Shown here piece after piece: positions 52,691 to 62,148 of a stretch of DNA of 64,000 nt. A program made the position numbers and the translations under genes. Location: positions 1 through 64,000 of the forward strand of contig NZ_FORX01000020.1 of NCBI RefSeq assembly GCF_900114115.1, read 5' to 3'. Within the stretch, counting starts at the first letter, position 1. Each line of letters opens with the position of its first letter. This DNA is from Desulfomicrobium apsheronum (GTDB taxonomy: Bacteria > Desulfobacterota > Desulfovibrionia > Desulfovibrionales > Desulfomicrobiaceae). The notes beneath the pieces were generated by a model that saw only the letters and a program-made list of their open reading frames with translations, searched no databases and had not been told where the DNA came from.

Positions 52691-55501
52691 ATGAGCGATT
52701 ACAAGAAAACCCTGAACCTTCCCGCCACCACCTTTCCCATGAAGGGCAGCCTGACCCAGAACGAGCCCAAAATCCTGGACGGCTGGTACCAGACCGACGC
52801 CTACGGGGCCATGATCGGCGCCAATGAAGGCTGCACGCCCTATGTCCTCCACGACGGACCTCCGTACGCCAACGGCCACATCCACATCGGCCACGCCATG
52901 AACAAGATTTTAAAGGACGTCATCGTCAAGCACCGCAACCTGACCGGCCGCCAGGCCCAGTATGTGCCCGGCTGGGACTGTCACGGCCTGCCCATCGAGC
53001 TTAAAGTCGAGCAGGAACTGGGCGGCAAGAACAAATTCTCCATCCTCGAGATCCGCAAGAAATGCCGCGAGTACGCCCTCAAGTACCTGGACATCCAGCG
53101 CGAGGAATTCAAGCGCCTTGGCGTTCTCGGGACCTGGGACAAGCCCTATCTGACCATGACCCCGGATTACGAGACGGCCACGGCCCGCGAGCTGGCCAAT
53201 TTCTACAAGCTCGGCTCGGTGCAGCGCAACAAGAAGCCCATCTATTGGTGCGGCTCCTGCGAGACGGCCCTGGCCGAAGCCGAGGTCGAGTACGACGACC
53301 ACTCCTCGCCTTCCATCTATGTGCGCTTCCCCCTGCAGGCCGAGGAACTGGCCCGGGTTTTCCCCCAGGCCCCTGCCGATGACAGCTTCATCGTCATCTG
53401 GACAACCACGCCCTGGACCATTCCGGACAACCTGGCCGTGGCCGTACACCCGGACTTCGAATACGACCTCGTCCAGGTTGGCGGAACTTTCTACATCCTG
53501 GCCAAGGAACTGGTGGCCGGATGCGCCGAGCGCTTCGGCTGGGGCGAGTGGTCCGTGCGGGCCACGGTTCAGGGCAGCGCGCTGGAAGGGCTCGTCGCCC
53601 GCCATCCCTTCTATGACCGCCCCTCTCCCGTGGTCACCGCCGACTACGTGACCCTCGACGCCGGCACGGGCTGCGTTCACACCGCCCCCGGCCATGGCCG
53701 CGAAGACTACGAAACCGGCCTGCGTCATGGCCTTGAGATCCTCTCGCCCCTTGACGATGAGGCCAGATTTCTGCCCAGCGTGGAGTTCTTCGGCGGCAAG
53801 AACGTATTCGAGGCCAACCCCCTGGTCATCGCCAAGCTGACCGAGGTCGGGCACCTGCTGGGCAGCGAGAAGATCAGACACTCCTACCCGCACTGCTGGC
53901 GTTGCAAGAAGCCTGTCATCTTCCGGGCCACGACCCAGTGGTTCATCGCCATGGAACACGACAACCTGCGCGGCAAGACGCTCGGCGCCATCGACAACGA
54001 CGTGCGCTGGATCCCGTCCTGGGGCAAGGAGCGCATCCACAGCATGATCAAGTTCCGTCCCGACTGGTGCATATCGCGCCAGCGCATGTGGGGCGTGCCG
54101 ATCATCGCCCTTCTGTGCAAAGACTGCGGAGACGCCTATTTCGACGGCGACTGGGCCCACGGCATCGTGGACCGCTTCGCCACGCATCCCACCGGTGCGG
54201 ACTACTGGTTCGAGGCCCCGCTGACCGAGGTCGTGCCCAAAGGGCTGACCTGCCCCAAATGCGGCGGCACGCACTGGGAAAAAGAGGACGACATCCTGGA
54301 CGTCTGGTTCGACTCCGGCACCAGCTTCGCCGCCGTGGTCGAAGGGAGGCCCGAGTGCTCCTTCCCGGCGGACCTGTACCTTGAAGGCACCGACCAGCAT
54401 CGCGGCTGGTTCCACTCCTCGCTCCTGGCCTCCATGGGCACGCGCGGCGTGCCCCCCTACAAGACCGTGCTCACCCACGGCTTCGTTCTCGACGGGCAGG
54501 GCCGCAAGATGTCCAAATCCATCGGCAACGTGGTCGCCCCGCAGGAGATCATCGAAAAGCACGGCGCCGAAGTGCTGCGCCTGTGGGTGGCCTCTGAAAA
54601 CTACCAGGAGGACCTGCGCATCTCCGACGAGATCCTGCGCCGCCTGGTCGACGCCTACCGCAAGATCCGCAACACCTGCCGCTTCATCCTCGGCAACCTG
54701 AGCGACTTCAACCCGGCCACGGACCTGATCGCCACGGCCGACATGCTGGCCCTCGACCGCTACGCCCTGAACATGGTCCGCGCCAAGCACCAGACCATCC
54801 AGGCGGCCTACGAAAACTTCGAGTTCCACAAGGTCTACCACACCCTGCACAACCTGTGCACCACGGACCTGAGCTCCTACTATCTCGACATCATAAAGGA
54901 CCGTGTCTACGTCAACGGCGCCACCAGCCTTGAACGCCGTTCGGCCCAGACCGCCCTCTACCACATGCTGCTCATGATCGTGGGCGACATGGCTCCGATC
55001 CTGAGCTTCACCTCCGAGGAAATCTTCCAGCACCTGCCCGAGGCCATGCGCCCGGCGGGCAGCACGGTCTTCGCCATGCGCGTGCCCGAGATCGAAGGCG
55101 CGCTTTTGACCGAAGAGGAAACGGCCATCTGGAATCTGGTCTTTGCCGTGCGCGGCGACGTGACCCGGGCCATCGAGCCCCTGCGTCAGTCCAAGGAACT
55201 CGGGCATTCCCTCGATGCCAAGGTGATCATCCACGCCACGGGCGAGGCTTTTGCCGCGCTGTCCGGCGTGGCCTCCGACCTGCGCGACGTGTTCATCGTC
55301 AGTCAGGCGCAGGTCACGGACCAGCCCGCACCGGCCGAAGCAATCCAGGGAGAGGTCGAGGGCGTGGCCGTGGTCATCGCCAGGGCCCTGGGCGAAAAAT
55401 GCGCCCGCTGCTGGATCCACGACGAAAATCTGGGCACGGACCCCGAGCACCCCACGGCCTGCCCGCGCTGCACCAAGGTGCTCAAGGAATACCATGCCTA
55501 A
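52691..55501 (+). CDS. ileS: Isoleucyl-tRNA synthetase
   Basis: 936 residues from ATG 52691 (GGAGG upstream). The HIGH motif is in [13 protein letters not shown] (about 57-69). The editing domain has [19 protein letters not shown]. The KMSKS loop is [10 protein letters not shown], and the C-terminal zinc finger has [10 protein letters not shown] and ACPRC. It charges tRNA-Ile. Its 3' end overlaps lspA, a linkage common in bacteria. No T-box leader is visible upstream. Confidence 0.97.
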   Translation: MSDYKKTLNLPATTFPMKGSLTQNEPKILDGWYQTDAYGAMIGANEGCTPYVLHDGPPYANGHIHIGHAMNKILKDVIVKHRNLTGRQAQYVPGWDCHGLPIELKVEQELGGKNKFSILEIRKKCREYALKYLDIQREEFKRLGVLGTWDKPYLTMTPDYETATARELANFYKLGSVQRNKKPIYWCGSCETALAEAEVEYDDHSSPSIYVRFPLQAEELARVFPQAPADDSFIVIWTTTPWTIPDNLAVAVHPDFEYDLVQVGGTFYILAKELVAGCAERFGWGEWSVRATVQGSALEGLVARHPFYDRPSPVVTADYVTLDAGTGCVHTAPGHGREDYETGLRHGLEILSPLDDEARFLPSVEFFGGKNVFEANPLVIAKLTEVGHLLGSEKIRHSYPHCWRCKKPVIFRATTQWFIAMEHDNLRGKTLGAIDNDVRWIPSWGKERIHSMIKFRPDWCISRQRMWGVPIIALLCKDCGDAYFDGDWAHGIVDRFATHPTGADYWFEAPLTEVVPKGLTCPKCGGTHWEKEDDILDVWFDSGTSFAAVVEGRPECSFPADLYLEGTDQHRGWFHSSLLASMGTRGVPPYKTVLTHGFVLDGQGRKMSKSIGNVVAPQEIIEKHGAEVLRLWVASENYQEDLRISDEILRRLVDAYRKIRNTCRFILGNLSDFNPATDLIATADMLALDRYALNMVRAKHQTIQAAYENFEFHKVYHTLHNLCTTDLSSYYLDIIKDRVYVNGATSLERRSAQTALYHMLLMIVGDMAPILSFTSEEIFQHLPEAMRPAGSTVFAMRVPEIEGALLTEEETAIWNLVFAVRGDVTRAIEPLRQSKELGHSLDAKVIIHATGEAFAALSGVASDLRDVFIVSQAQVTDQPAPAEAIQGEVEGVAVVIARALGEKCARCWIHDENLGTDPEHPTACPRCTKVLKEYHA

Positions 55502-56030
55502 GGCGGCCCGCGTTCCCTGCAAGCCCGATATGGGACGACGCTACCGGACCATCGGTCTGGTGGCGGCCATCGTCTTTGTCCTGGACCAGCTGAGCAAGCT
55601 CTGGATCCAGCAGACCATTTCGGTCTGGGAAAAGGGCTTCACGGTCATCCCCGGTTTTTTCGACATCGTGCACATCCTGAACCGGGGAGCGGCCTTTGGT
55701 TTCCTGAACCGCCACGACATCGACTGGCAGCGGCCCTTCTTCATCGTGGTCTCGATCCTGGCCTTGGGACTCATCTGGGTCCTGGCCAGGAGCCAGGAGG
55801 ACGACGGCCCGTTCTATGTCTATGGACTGGGCCTGATCCTGGGCGGTGCCCTGGGCAATCTGATGGACCGCGCACGGCTCGGAGTGGTGGTGGATTTTCT
55901 GGATTTCTACGTAGGCGACATGCACTGGCCTGCCTTCAACGTGGCCGACATGGGCATCTGCGTCGGCGCGGCCGCGCTGCTCGTTTCTTTTTACCAGCAG
56001 AGGCGACGCTGTGTTCCCGACAATAATTGA
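55494..56030 (+). CDS. lspA: Lipoprotein signal peptidase
   Basis: 178 residues. The ATG at 55494 overlaps the ileS end by eight bases and has AAGGA upstream; a second ATG at 55530 would give the more usual ~166. Four membrane helices, with the catalytic aspartates in [13 protein letters not shown] and [12 protein letters not shown], and the conserved NRGAAFGFL. It removes signal peptides from prolipoproteins after Lgt action. It overlaps lgt by 20 bases. Confidence 0.95.
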   Translation: MPKAARVPCKPDMGRRYRTIGLVAAIVFVLDQLSKLWIQQTISVWEKGFTVIPGFFDIVHILNRGAAFGFLNRHDIDWQRPFFIVVSILALGLIWVLARSQEDDGPFYVYGLGLILGGALGNLMDRARLGVVVDFLDFYVGDMHWPAFNVADMGICVGAAALLVSFYQQRRRCVPDNN

Positions 56031-56793
56031 GATCGCGCCCTTCATGCTCTTCGGATTCAAGCTTGGCCCCTTCGCGCTGCACACCTACGGTCTCTTTGTC
56101 GCGGCGGGATTCTTGCTTGGCATCGCCTGGTCCATGCGCGAAGCACGGGCGCGAGGCCTGAACCCCGACATCGTCTCCGACCTTGGCTTCTACATCATCC
56201 TTGGCGCCATCCTCGGTGCACGCGCCCTGTACGTAATCATCAACCCGGTCTATTTCTGGAACAATCCACTTGAAATACTGATGTTCTGGAAGGGAGGCCT
56301 GGTCTTTTCCGGCGGAGCCATCCTGGCCACCGTTTTTGCCCTGGCCTTCATGCGGGTCAGAAAAGAAAATCCCTGGCTATGGATGGACGTCCTGGCTCCG
56401 GGCATCGGCCTTGGCGAGGCCGTGGGGCGCATCGGTTGTCTGGCCGCCGGATGCTGCTACGGCGCTGTCTGCGATCTGCCCTGGGCCATCACCTTCTTCG
56501 ACCCCGAGTCCCTGGCCCCTCTGCACGTGCCGCTGCACCCCACCCAGCTCTACCACAGCCTGGCGGGACTGGTCTGTTTTGCCGTGACGCTGGCGCTCAA
56601 ATCCAGAACACAGAACACGGGCCAGCTCATGGGCATCTTTCTGGCTCTTTTCGGATCGTTCAGGTTCATCATCGAACTTTTCCGCGCAGACTATCGCGGC
56701 GACTTCGGACCCGTCAGCGTGACCCAGGTCATTGCCCTCGGGGCGGTGTGCCTTGGGCTTTTCATCATCCAGCACAGGAGACGCAATGTTTAA
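56011..56793 (+). CDS. lgt: Prolipoprotein diacylglyceryl transferase
   Basis: 260 residues from GTG 56011. A polytopic membrane protein with family segments FALHTYGLFVAAGFLLGIAW, GGLVFSGGAILATVFALAFM, the Lgt signature GEAVGRIGCLAAGCCYG and HPTQLYHSLAGL. It transfers diacylglycerol to the lipobox cysteine. Translationally coupled to lspA; its stop overlaps the next start by eight bases. The downstream cpoB product is a likely substrate. Confidence 0.95.
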   Translation: MFPTIIEIAPFMLFGFKLGPFALHTYGLFVAAGFLLGIAWSMREARARGLNPDIVSDLGFYIILGAILGARALYVIINPVYFWNNPLEILMFWKGGLVFSGGAILATVFALAFMRVRKENPWLWMDVLAPGIGLGEAVGRIGCLAAGCCYGAVCDLPWAITFFDPESLAPLHVPLHPTQLYHSLAGLVCFAVTLALKSRTQNTGQLMGIFLALFGSFRFIIELFRADYRGDFGPVSVTQVIALGAVCLGLFIIQHRRRNV

Positions 56794-57001
56794 CATTCCC
56801 CCTGACAAACTCGTTTACGCGATACCGCTCCTCATCTTGCCCATACTGCCCAACTTATGGTCCATCTGGCATCTGTACACGAACGAGTTTCCGACGCATC
56901 AGGAACGAGCGGCCTGGATTGTGGCCCAAGTCGTCTTGCCGGTCGTCGGCGGAGTGGGTTATATCCTCTTCGGCCGAAAACGGGCCATCAAAAAACAATG
57001 A
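56786..57001 (+). CDS. PLDc_N-domain membrane protein, 71 aa
   Basis: It starts at ATG 56786 within lgt. Two membrane helices (VYAIPLLILPILPNLWSIWH; AWIVAQVVLPVVGGVGYILF) and a FGRKRAIKKQ tail match the PLDc_N domain found at the start of cardiolipin synthases, here stand-alone. Inner membrane; role unknown. Confidence 0.75.
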   Translation: MFNIPPDKLVYAIPLLILPILPNLWSIWHLYTNEFPTHQERAAWIVAQVVLPVVGGVGYILFGRKRAIKKQ

Positions 57002-57067
57002 CAACACGGTCTCTCCCGCTCGCGGTCGAGGCCAATCAGATGAAAAAGCACCCACAGCGAGGTTCTC

Positions 57068-58048
57068 ATGTCTTCTTTTCCCCTTGGCAGGAAAATTCTG
57101 GTCGGCGGAGCTCTGGCCGCTCTGCTGGGCACAATTCCGGCCTGTGTCACCACCTCGGATTTCGACCGCCTGCGCAGTCAGGTCTATTCGCAGGAACAGG
57201 AACGCATCAAGCAGCAGGACCGCATCGCCCAGCTTGAAGCGGAACTGGCGCGCAGTCAGCCCGCCCAGGCCAACAACTGGGCGGAAGTGAACGCCCTGCG
57301 CAGCCAGCTCGCGGCCCTGACCGGACAGGTCGACGACCTGCACCGGACCCAGCAAATGCAGCAGGAAGCAGCCGGAGGGCTGGTGACTGTTGATTCGCTC
57401 AACTCCAGGGTCGTCGATCTTGAACGCAAGACGCTCTTCATGGCCACCCAGCTTGGCATCGTCTTCGACGAGATGCCTCCCCTGCCCCCGGCCCAGTCCA
57501 CGCCCACAGGCAGCTTTCCAGGCACCATGACGCCTCCCGCTCCCGGTGCGCCCGAAGTTCCCGGCAACGCTTCCCAGCCCGTGCCGCAGCCTGCGACACA
57601 GCCTGCGGCCCCGGTCATCGGAACCCCGGAGACAAGGCCGGAGGCGCAACCCCAAACGCAGCCACAGGCCGAAGTGCCTGGACAGGAGCTTTACCAGCAG
57701 GCCCTGGAAAGCTTTTATGCGATGAAGTACAAGCAGGCCCAGACCACATGGGCCGAGTTCGTCAAGGGATTCCCCAAGGATCCCCTCGTGCCCAACGCCA
57801 TCTTCTGGCAGGGAGAATGTTTCTTCCAGATGCAGGACTACGCCAACGCGGTCCTGACCTACCAGAAAGTCATCGAGGATCACAGCAAGTCCAACAAATA
57901 CACGGCCGCCCTCCTCAAGCAGGGCATCTCCTTCTTCAAGCTCAAGAAGGACCAGGCCGGCAAACTGGTGCTTGAAGACCTGATCAAGAAACACCCCCAG
58001 TCCGCCGAGGCCAAGCGTGCCCAGGCATACCTGAAGGGCGGCAACTAG
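57068..58048 (+). CDS. cpoB: Tol-Pal system protein CpoB/YbgF, lipoprotein
   Basis: 326 residues. The signal peptide ends in the lipobox TIPAC (Cys26). A coiled-coil follows (about 30-110; RLRSQVYSQEQERIKQQDRI), a Pro/Gln-rich linker (140-205) and three TPR-like repeats (LYQQALESFYAMKYKQAQTT, VPNAIFWQGECFFQMQDYAN, YTAALLKQGISFFKLKKDQA). This is the YbgF/CpoB layout, though the protein is usually secreted rather than lipidated. It links peptidoglycan synthesis to outer-membrane constriction. The tol genes are not nearby. Confidence 0.88.
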   Translation: MSSFPLGRKILVGGALAALLGTIPACVTTSDFDRLRSQVYSQEQERIKQQDRIAQLEAELARSQPAQANNWAEVNALRSQLAALTGQVDDLHRTQQMQQEAAGGLVTVDSLNSRVVDLERKTLFMATQLGIVFDEMPPLPPAQSTPTGSFPGTMTPPAPGAPEVPGNASQPVPQPATQPAAPVIGTPETRPEAQPQTQPQAEVPGQELYQQALESFYAMKYKQAQTTWAEFVKGFPKDPLVPNAIFWQGECFFQMQDYANAVLTYQKVIEDHSKSNKYTAALLKQGISFFKLKKDQAGKLVLEDLIKKHPQSAEAKRAQAYLKGGN

Positions 58049-58066
58049 GCCCGCGCAAGGAAACCC

Positions 58067-58501
58067 ATGTCCACTCAAGAATACAGCCGCATCGTCAGCC
58101 TGCGCTTCCCCCCGGAGTCCTCGGGCCAGCCCATGATGTACAATCTGGCCAAACACTTCGACCTGACCTTCAACATTCTGCAGGCGAACATCAACCCACG
58201 CCGCGAAGGCCACATGATCCTGGAGCTTTCCGGCACGCGGGAACACTATCGCCAGGGCGTGATCTACCTGCAGGAACAGGGTATCAGGGTCACGCCGGTG
58301 GCCCACGAGATCTCGCGCAACGAGGAGTCGTGCATGCACTGCGGTCTGTGCACGGCCCTGTGCCCTTCAAAGGCGCTGCACCTCAATCTTGAAACCCGGC
58401 TGGTCGATTTCGATCAGGAAAAATGCACCGCCTGCAACATGTGCGTCACCGTGTGTCCCGTTCGGGCCATGATCATGGAGGTCGACCCGGATACGTGGTA
58501 G
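58067..58501 (+). CDS. NIL-domain 4Fe-4S ferredoxin
   Basis: 144 residues. The NIL domain (about 8-80; IVSLRFPPESSGQPMMYNLA) is followed by two 4Fe-4S motifs, CMHCGLCTALCP and CTACNMCVTVCP. In sulphate reducers and methanogens this protein works with a DUF39 enzyme to form homocysteine from aspartate semialdehyde; the DUF39 gene is not in this window. AAGGA precedes the ATG. It lies 18 bases after cpoB and 10 before the PilZ gene. Confidence 0.88.
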   Translation: MSTQEYSRIVSLRFPPESSGQPMMYNLAKHFDLTFNILQANINPRREGHMILELSGTREHYRQGVIYLQEQGIRVTPVAHEISRNEESCMHCGLCTALCPSKALHLNLETRLVDFDQEKCTACNMCVTVCPVRAMIMEVDPDTW

Positions 58502-58511
58502 AGGAGGAGTC

Positions 58512-59045
58512 ATGAACGTTCCAGAGCGCGCTTACGCCCGAGTCGACACGGCCCTGAAAGGATATCTGCGCATCCTGCCCACGGGCCGTTTCACCTCCCT
58601 CTTTGCCAGCACCCAGACGGGGACCATGCCGCAGCTCTCCGAGACAGCGCAGTCCGCCCTGCCCGACGGGCTGGCGCACTACCTGCGTGCCATGAACGAA
58701 AAACTCAGCGCCATCCTCTCCATCCTGACCCAGCAAACGCTGCAGGAAGACTTCCCCGTACCCGTGCTCATCCATGACATCAGTGGCGCGGGCATCAGAT
58801 TCTCCGCCGATCAGGATTTCGAACCGGGCCAGGGCGTGGAAGTGGTGATCGCGCTCAGCAACCAGCCCCAGAGCCTGGCCGGGGCCACCGGAACCATCCT
58901 CAGGGCCAAAGAGAGTCAAGGGGAACGGGTCTGGGCCATGGAATTCATGGACATGCGCGACTGCGAACGCGAAAAGATCATTCAATACGTCGTGGCCAAG
59001 CAACGCGAACAACTGCTGGAGCGTCACCTCGCCCCCTCATCCTAA
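58512..59045 (+). CDS. PilZ domain protein with N-terminal extension
   Basis: 177 residues with GAGGAG upstream. The N-terminal RAYARVDTALKG carries an RxxxR-like motif, and VLIHDISGAGIRFSAD is the [DN]xSxxG motif. Residues about 25-75 form a helical insertion. It should sense c-di-GMP. It is followed 15 bases later by cheZ, suggesting a joint role in motility control. Confidence 0.82.
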   Translation: MNVPERAYARVDTALKGYLRILPTGRFTSLFASTQTGTMPQLSETAQSALPDGLAHYLRAMNEKLSAILSILTQQTLQEDFPVPVLIHDISGAGIRFSADQDFEPGQGVEVVIALSNQPQSLAGATGTILRAKESQGERVWAMEFMDMRDCEREKIIQYVVAKQREQLLERHLAPSS

Positions 59046-59060
59046 CCCGGGAAAAAATGC

Positions 59061-59786
59061 ATGCACAAAGAACAGCTGAGTCAGGAACTGCTGAACAGGA
59101 TCACGACCAAGGCCGAGAGCACCATCCGGGAGGTCATCTCGGCGGCCCTGACGGATGAGATCAGCCGCGCCCTGACCATGGCCCTGACCGAAGGCGAATT
59201 CTACCGTTCCATTAGCACGGACCTGCAGGAGGGGCTCAAATCCATCTACAGGGAGATCAACTCCGCAGCGACCGGCACTGCCGAATTGCCGGTGGCCGCC
59301 TCCCCGGTGGCCGACGAGATGTTTTCCGAAGCATCGACCCAGCTTGGAGCCATCCTGCAGACTACGGAAAAAGCCACCGACAGCATCATGGGGCTGGTGG
59401 AAAAGCACCTGGACATGAACGACCGCGCCATGCAGCTCCTCGCTTCCCTTGAAAACGGGACCGCCAGTCCGGAAATCGCGGAACTGCGCGCCGGAAACGA
59501 AGCCCTGGGCGCGGACCTGATGGAAATCATGACCACGCTCAGCTTTCAGGATCTGACCGGCCAGCGCATCAAGCGCATCGTCGCGGCCCTGCAGCAGATC
59601 GAGAAGGTGGTCTTTGAGCTCTACATGGCCACGGGTCTGTCCATGAAAGCCATGGAACAAAACCCGGAGCAATCCGTCGAGGAGATCCGCCAGACGTCCA
59701 AGGCCCGGGCCACGGAGCTCAAGGGCCCCCAGGACGCCAATTCCCAGACGGATGTGGACGACCTCCTCAGTCAGCTCGGCTTGTAA
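59061..59786 (+). CDS. cheZ: CheZ-family CheY-P phosphatase
   Basis: 241 residues, largely helical. The catalytic motif SFQDLTGQRIKRI has Asp164 and Gln168, aligning with Asp143 and Gln147 of E. coli CheZ. The C-terminal peptide TDVDDLLSQLGL is the CheY-binding tail. The N-terminus is longer and less conserved than in enterics. It dephosphorylates CheY-P in chemotaxis. Confidence 0.9.
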   Translation: MHKEQLSQELLNRITTKAESTIREVISAALTDEISRALTMALTEGEFYRSISTDLQEGLKSIYREINSAATGTAELPVAASPVADEMFSEASTQLGAILQTTEKATDSIMGLVEKHLDMNDRAMQLLASLENGTASPEIAELRAGNEALGADLMEIMTTLSFQDLTGQRIKRIVAALQQIEKVVFELYMATGLSMKAMEQNPEQSVEEIRQTSKARATELKGPQDANSQTDVDDLLSQLGL

Positions 59787-59808
59787 TTTTTTTAACCACT
59801 ATACGACA

Positions 59809-59843
59809 AGCCGGTTACGGAATTCTCCGCGACCGGCTCTTTT
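59809..59843 (+). terminator. Terminator between cheZ and the 95-aa gene
   Basis: AGCCGGT (59809-59815) and ACCGGCT (59832-59838) form a stem followed by CTTTT. It lies only 14 bases before the next start, so it may attenuate rather than end transcription. Confidence 0.6.
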
Positions 59844-59857
59844 CATGGAGACACAAC

Positions 59858-60145
59858 ATGCCTCAGCTTGCCGACATCACCCTCTTCTCCCTGACCCGCA
59901 CCATGAGCGTGCTCGACCAGCTCTTTCAGGAAGAACCCGACCTCTACGAGGATTTCGTGCGCGAGATCTGCGCCGAATTCACCCTGGCCAAGGAATACAT
60001 GCTGGCCATCCAGGAAATGGCAACCCGCGATGCGGACAGGGAAACCATCGCCCAGGCCGACCTGACCCTGCGCCACATGCTGGCCCTGTGGGTTCTGAGT
60101 AACGACCTGACCGTGCCCGTGACCGGGCTTGAGCAGATGCAGTAG
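59858..60145 (+). CDS. Hypothetical protein, 95 aa
   Basis: GGAG lies eight bases before the ATG. An acidic all-helical protein (TLFSLTRTMSVLDQLFQEEP, LYEDFVREICAEFTLAKEYM) without membrane segments. I cannot name a family. Its stop is five bases from a palindromic element. Confidence 0.6.
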   Translation: MPQLADITLFSLTRTMSVLDQLFQEEPDLYEDFVREICAEFTLAKEYMLAIQEMATRDADRETIAQADLTLRHMLALWVLSNDLTVPVTGLEQMQ

Positions 60146-60149
60146 CCGA

Positions 60150-60277
60150 GCAGGCCACCCCAAAACGGCAATCTGCCGCGCCAGCTAAAAAAGCCAGACC
60201 GCTTATGTATGCTCGAATACACTGCGCGCCCTGGTTTTTTTAGCTTTCTTGCATCTCACCGCTTTTGAACGGTCTGC
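60150..60277. mobile_element. MITE-like palindromic element, copy B
   Basis: The same architecture as the element in higB. The left end is CAGGCCACCCCAAAACGG, and the right end is CCGCTTTTGAACGGTCTG. A shared centre has CCAGACCGCTTATGTATGC and AATACACTGCGCG, within an AAAAAAGCCAG/CTGGTTTTTTT hairpin. It separates the 95-aa gene from convergent xerC and can serve as a bidirectional terminator. Confidence 0.75.
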
Positions 60278-60293
60278 AATTTTTTATCGTCAG

Positions 60294-61226
60294 CTAGTCT
60301 TTTTTGTCTTTGCCCCCGGCCAGAGGGTGAGAGGCGTCGTAGACGCGCATGACCTGGGCGAGATCAAGGTGGGTGTAGCGCTGGGTGGTCGAGATGCGGG
60401 AATGGCCGAGAAGCTCCTGCACGCTGCGCAGATCGGCTCCGGCCTGGAGCATGTGCGAGGCGAAGCTGTGGCGCAGGGTGTGGGGGCTTATCGAGCAGGG
60501 GGCCCCGCTGCGCACGGCCATCGCCTTGACGATGCGGTCCGCCTGCTTGCGCGTCAGCCTCCCGCCCCGCTTGCCCAGAAAGATGGCCTGCTCCCGGGGC
60601 GCCGGGCCAAACGCCCCGCGCTGCTCCATGTAGCGCCCCAGTCGCTCCGCCGCCGGACCGGTCAGAGGAACGATGCGCTCCTTCCTGCCCTTGCCCAGCA
60701 CCCGCACCAACTTCTGATCCAGGTCCACATGGGCGAAATCAAGTCCGAGAGCCTCGCTGACGCGCAGCCCCGAGCCGTAGAGCACCTCAAGCAGGGCGAG
60801 GTCGCGCAGGCTTTCGGGATCAAGGGTGGTTTCGGTCTCGACCAGATGAATGGCCTGATCGACATTGAGGACCTTGGGGTGGACCTTGGGCAGCTTGGGA
60901 TTGGCCAGGGCAGCGCAGGGATCTTCCACGACCATCTTGCGCTGGCGCAGAAAGCGGTAAAAGGCCCGCAGGGCCGAGAGCTTACGGCAGACGCTCGACT
61001 TGGCGAGACCGCGCCGGTGCAAATCGGCCAGGTATGCGGTGATGTCCGCCTTGGTCACCTCGGCCGGGGCGTCGAAGCCCTTGCTCCTGCGCCCAAGAAA
61101 GAGGTGCGCGCCCTCAAGGTCAGTCCCGTAGGCGGCCACGGTGGCCGGAGAGTATCCGCGCTGAGCGTCCAGATGCAGCAGAAAAAGGGCGACAGGATCA
61201 GGCGCTGGCCCGTTTGTCCATGACAT
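60294..61226 (-). CDS. xerC: Tyrosine recombinase XerC/XerD
   Basis: 310 residues. The N-terminal core-binding domain (LHLDAQRGYSPATVAAYGTD) is followed by the catalytic domain with GSGLRVSEALGLD (Arg), PHTLRHSFASHML (HxxR), ELLGHSRISTTQRYTH (His and Tyr). This is the Xer pattern for resolving chromosome dimers at dif; XerC versus XerD cannot be settled from one gene. It overlaps the GGDEF gene upstream by 29 bases. Confidence 0.9.
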   Translation of the reverse strand: MSWTNGPAPDPVALFLLHLDAQRGYSPATVAAYGTDLEGAHLFLGRRSKGFDAPAEVTKADITAYLADLHRRGLAKSSVCRKLSALRAFYRFLRQRKMVVEDPCAALANPKLPKVHPKVLNVDQAIHLVETETTLDPESLRDLALLEVLYGSGLRVSEALGLDFAHVDLDQKLVRVLGKGRKERIVPLTGPAAERLGRYMEQRGAFGPAPREQAIFLGKRGGRLTRKQADRIVKAMAVRSGAPCSISPHTLRHSFASHMLQAGADLRSVQELLGHSRISTTQRYTHLDLAQVMRVYDASHPLAGGKDKKD

Positions 61227-62136
61227 AGCAACTCTTGGGGTTCTTTTTGGCTTCCTTCTTCAGGTTCATGGCGATCTGGGAAGCCTCGCCAAAGTGCTTG
61301 AGCTTGCCGCCGCGATTCAGGACCACGGCGATGGAGATGGCCATCAGCGGGAAAACCTGTTCCTTGCCCTTGCGATCGAGAGAATGGATGGCCCCGCGCG
61401 CGCGGTCCTCCTGGTCGTAGAAATGGGGCACGATGGAATCGAAATTGTCGATGACCTGCTGGCAGGCGCTCTCGGCCTTTTCCCGAGGCACGATGAAGAC
61501 GAAGTCATCCCCGCCCACATGACCGACGAACGTGTTCGCCCCCATGAAGCCCCGGATGGAATTGACGATGACCCGCGCGGTCATGAGCAGGACTTCGTCA
61601 CCCCGTGAAAAGCCGTACTTGTCGTTGAAGGACTTGAAGTGATCCAGGTCGATGTAGGCCAGGGCGAAGTCCTCCTGCCGGTCAATGAAATCCTGGATTC
61701 TGTGGATTATGGACGTGTTGCCGGGCAGTTTGGTCAGCGGGCTGGCGTCGAGTTCCCGGGTGGAGCGATGGTAGGCCAGGATGAGGCGCCCCTTGGCGAT
61801 GGGCGGCGAAAACGGCTTGACCAGAAAATCGTCGATCTCGAGCGTGCTGAAATCCTGAAGTTCGGCCAGATCTTCGCTGGCCAGGCAAAGCACCACCGGC
61901 AGCTGACGGTAGACGTTCTCGCCCTTGATCAGCCGGACCAGATCCACTCCGGCAAGGTCGGGCAACTGCTCGTCCACGACCAAAAGATCCGGAGGCTCGC
62001 TGAACAGAAATTCCAGCGCCGACGAGCCCCGGGCAAAACAGGTCCACTTGACCTCCTCCTCGGGCCACAGGGCGCGCAGACTGCCTTCAAGCTTGGCGTC
62101 GGAGGTAACCAGAAAAAAATGCTTGCCGTCCTTCAT
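61198..62136 (-). CDS. Response regulator with GGDEF domain (diguanylate cyclase)
   Basis: 312 residues. A receiver-like domain at 1-120 (DLLVVDEQLPD with Asp55, IDDFLVKPFS) and a GGDEF domain with LAYIDLDHFKSFNDKYGFSR and GGDDF at 208-212. The catalytic motif is intact. The RxxD inhibitory site normally five residues before it is absent (TFVGHV). It should make c-di-GMP when phosphorylated. It is the middle gene of the run HDOD-GGDEF-xerC. Confidence 0.88.
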   Translation of the reverse strand: MKDGKHFFLVTSDAKLEGSLRALWPEEEVKWTCFARGSSALEFLFSEPPDLLVVDEQLPDLAGVDLVRLIKGENVYRQLPVVLCLASEDLAELQDFSTLEIDDFLVKPFSPPIAKGRLILAYHRSTRELDASPLTKLPGNTSIIHRIQDFIDRQEDFALAYIDLDHFKSFNDKYGFSRGDEVLLMTARVIVNSIRGFMGANTFVGHVGGDDFVFIVPREKAESACQQVIDNFDSIVPHFYDQEDRARGAIHSLDRKGKEQVFPLMAISIAVVLNRGGKLKHFGEASQIAMNLKKEAKKNPKSCYVMDKRASA

Positions 62137-62148
62137 GATGCGGGACTC

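Noticed and set aside
52910-55522. A very long open frame on the minus strand opposite ileS (870 codons)
   Set aside because: Antisense frame of a GC-rich gene with strong third-position bias; no family-like sequence and no ribosome-binding site. The same applies to long antisense frames opposite the radical SAM gene (11037-12917), selA/folC (17533-19653) and the M16 peptidase (48931-50805).
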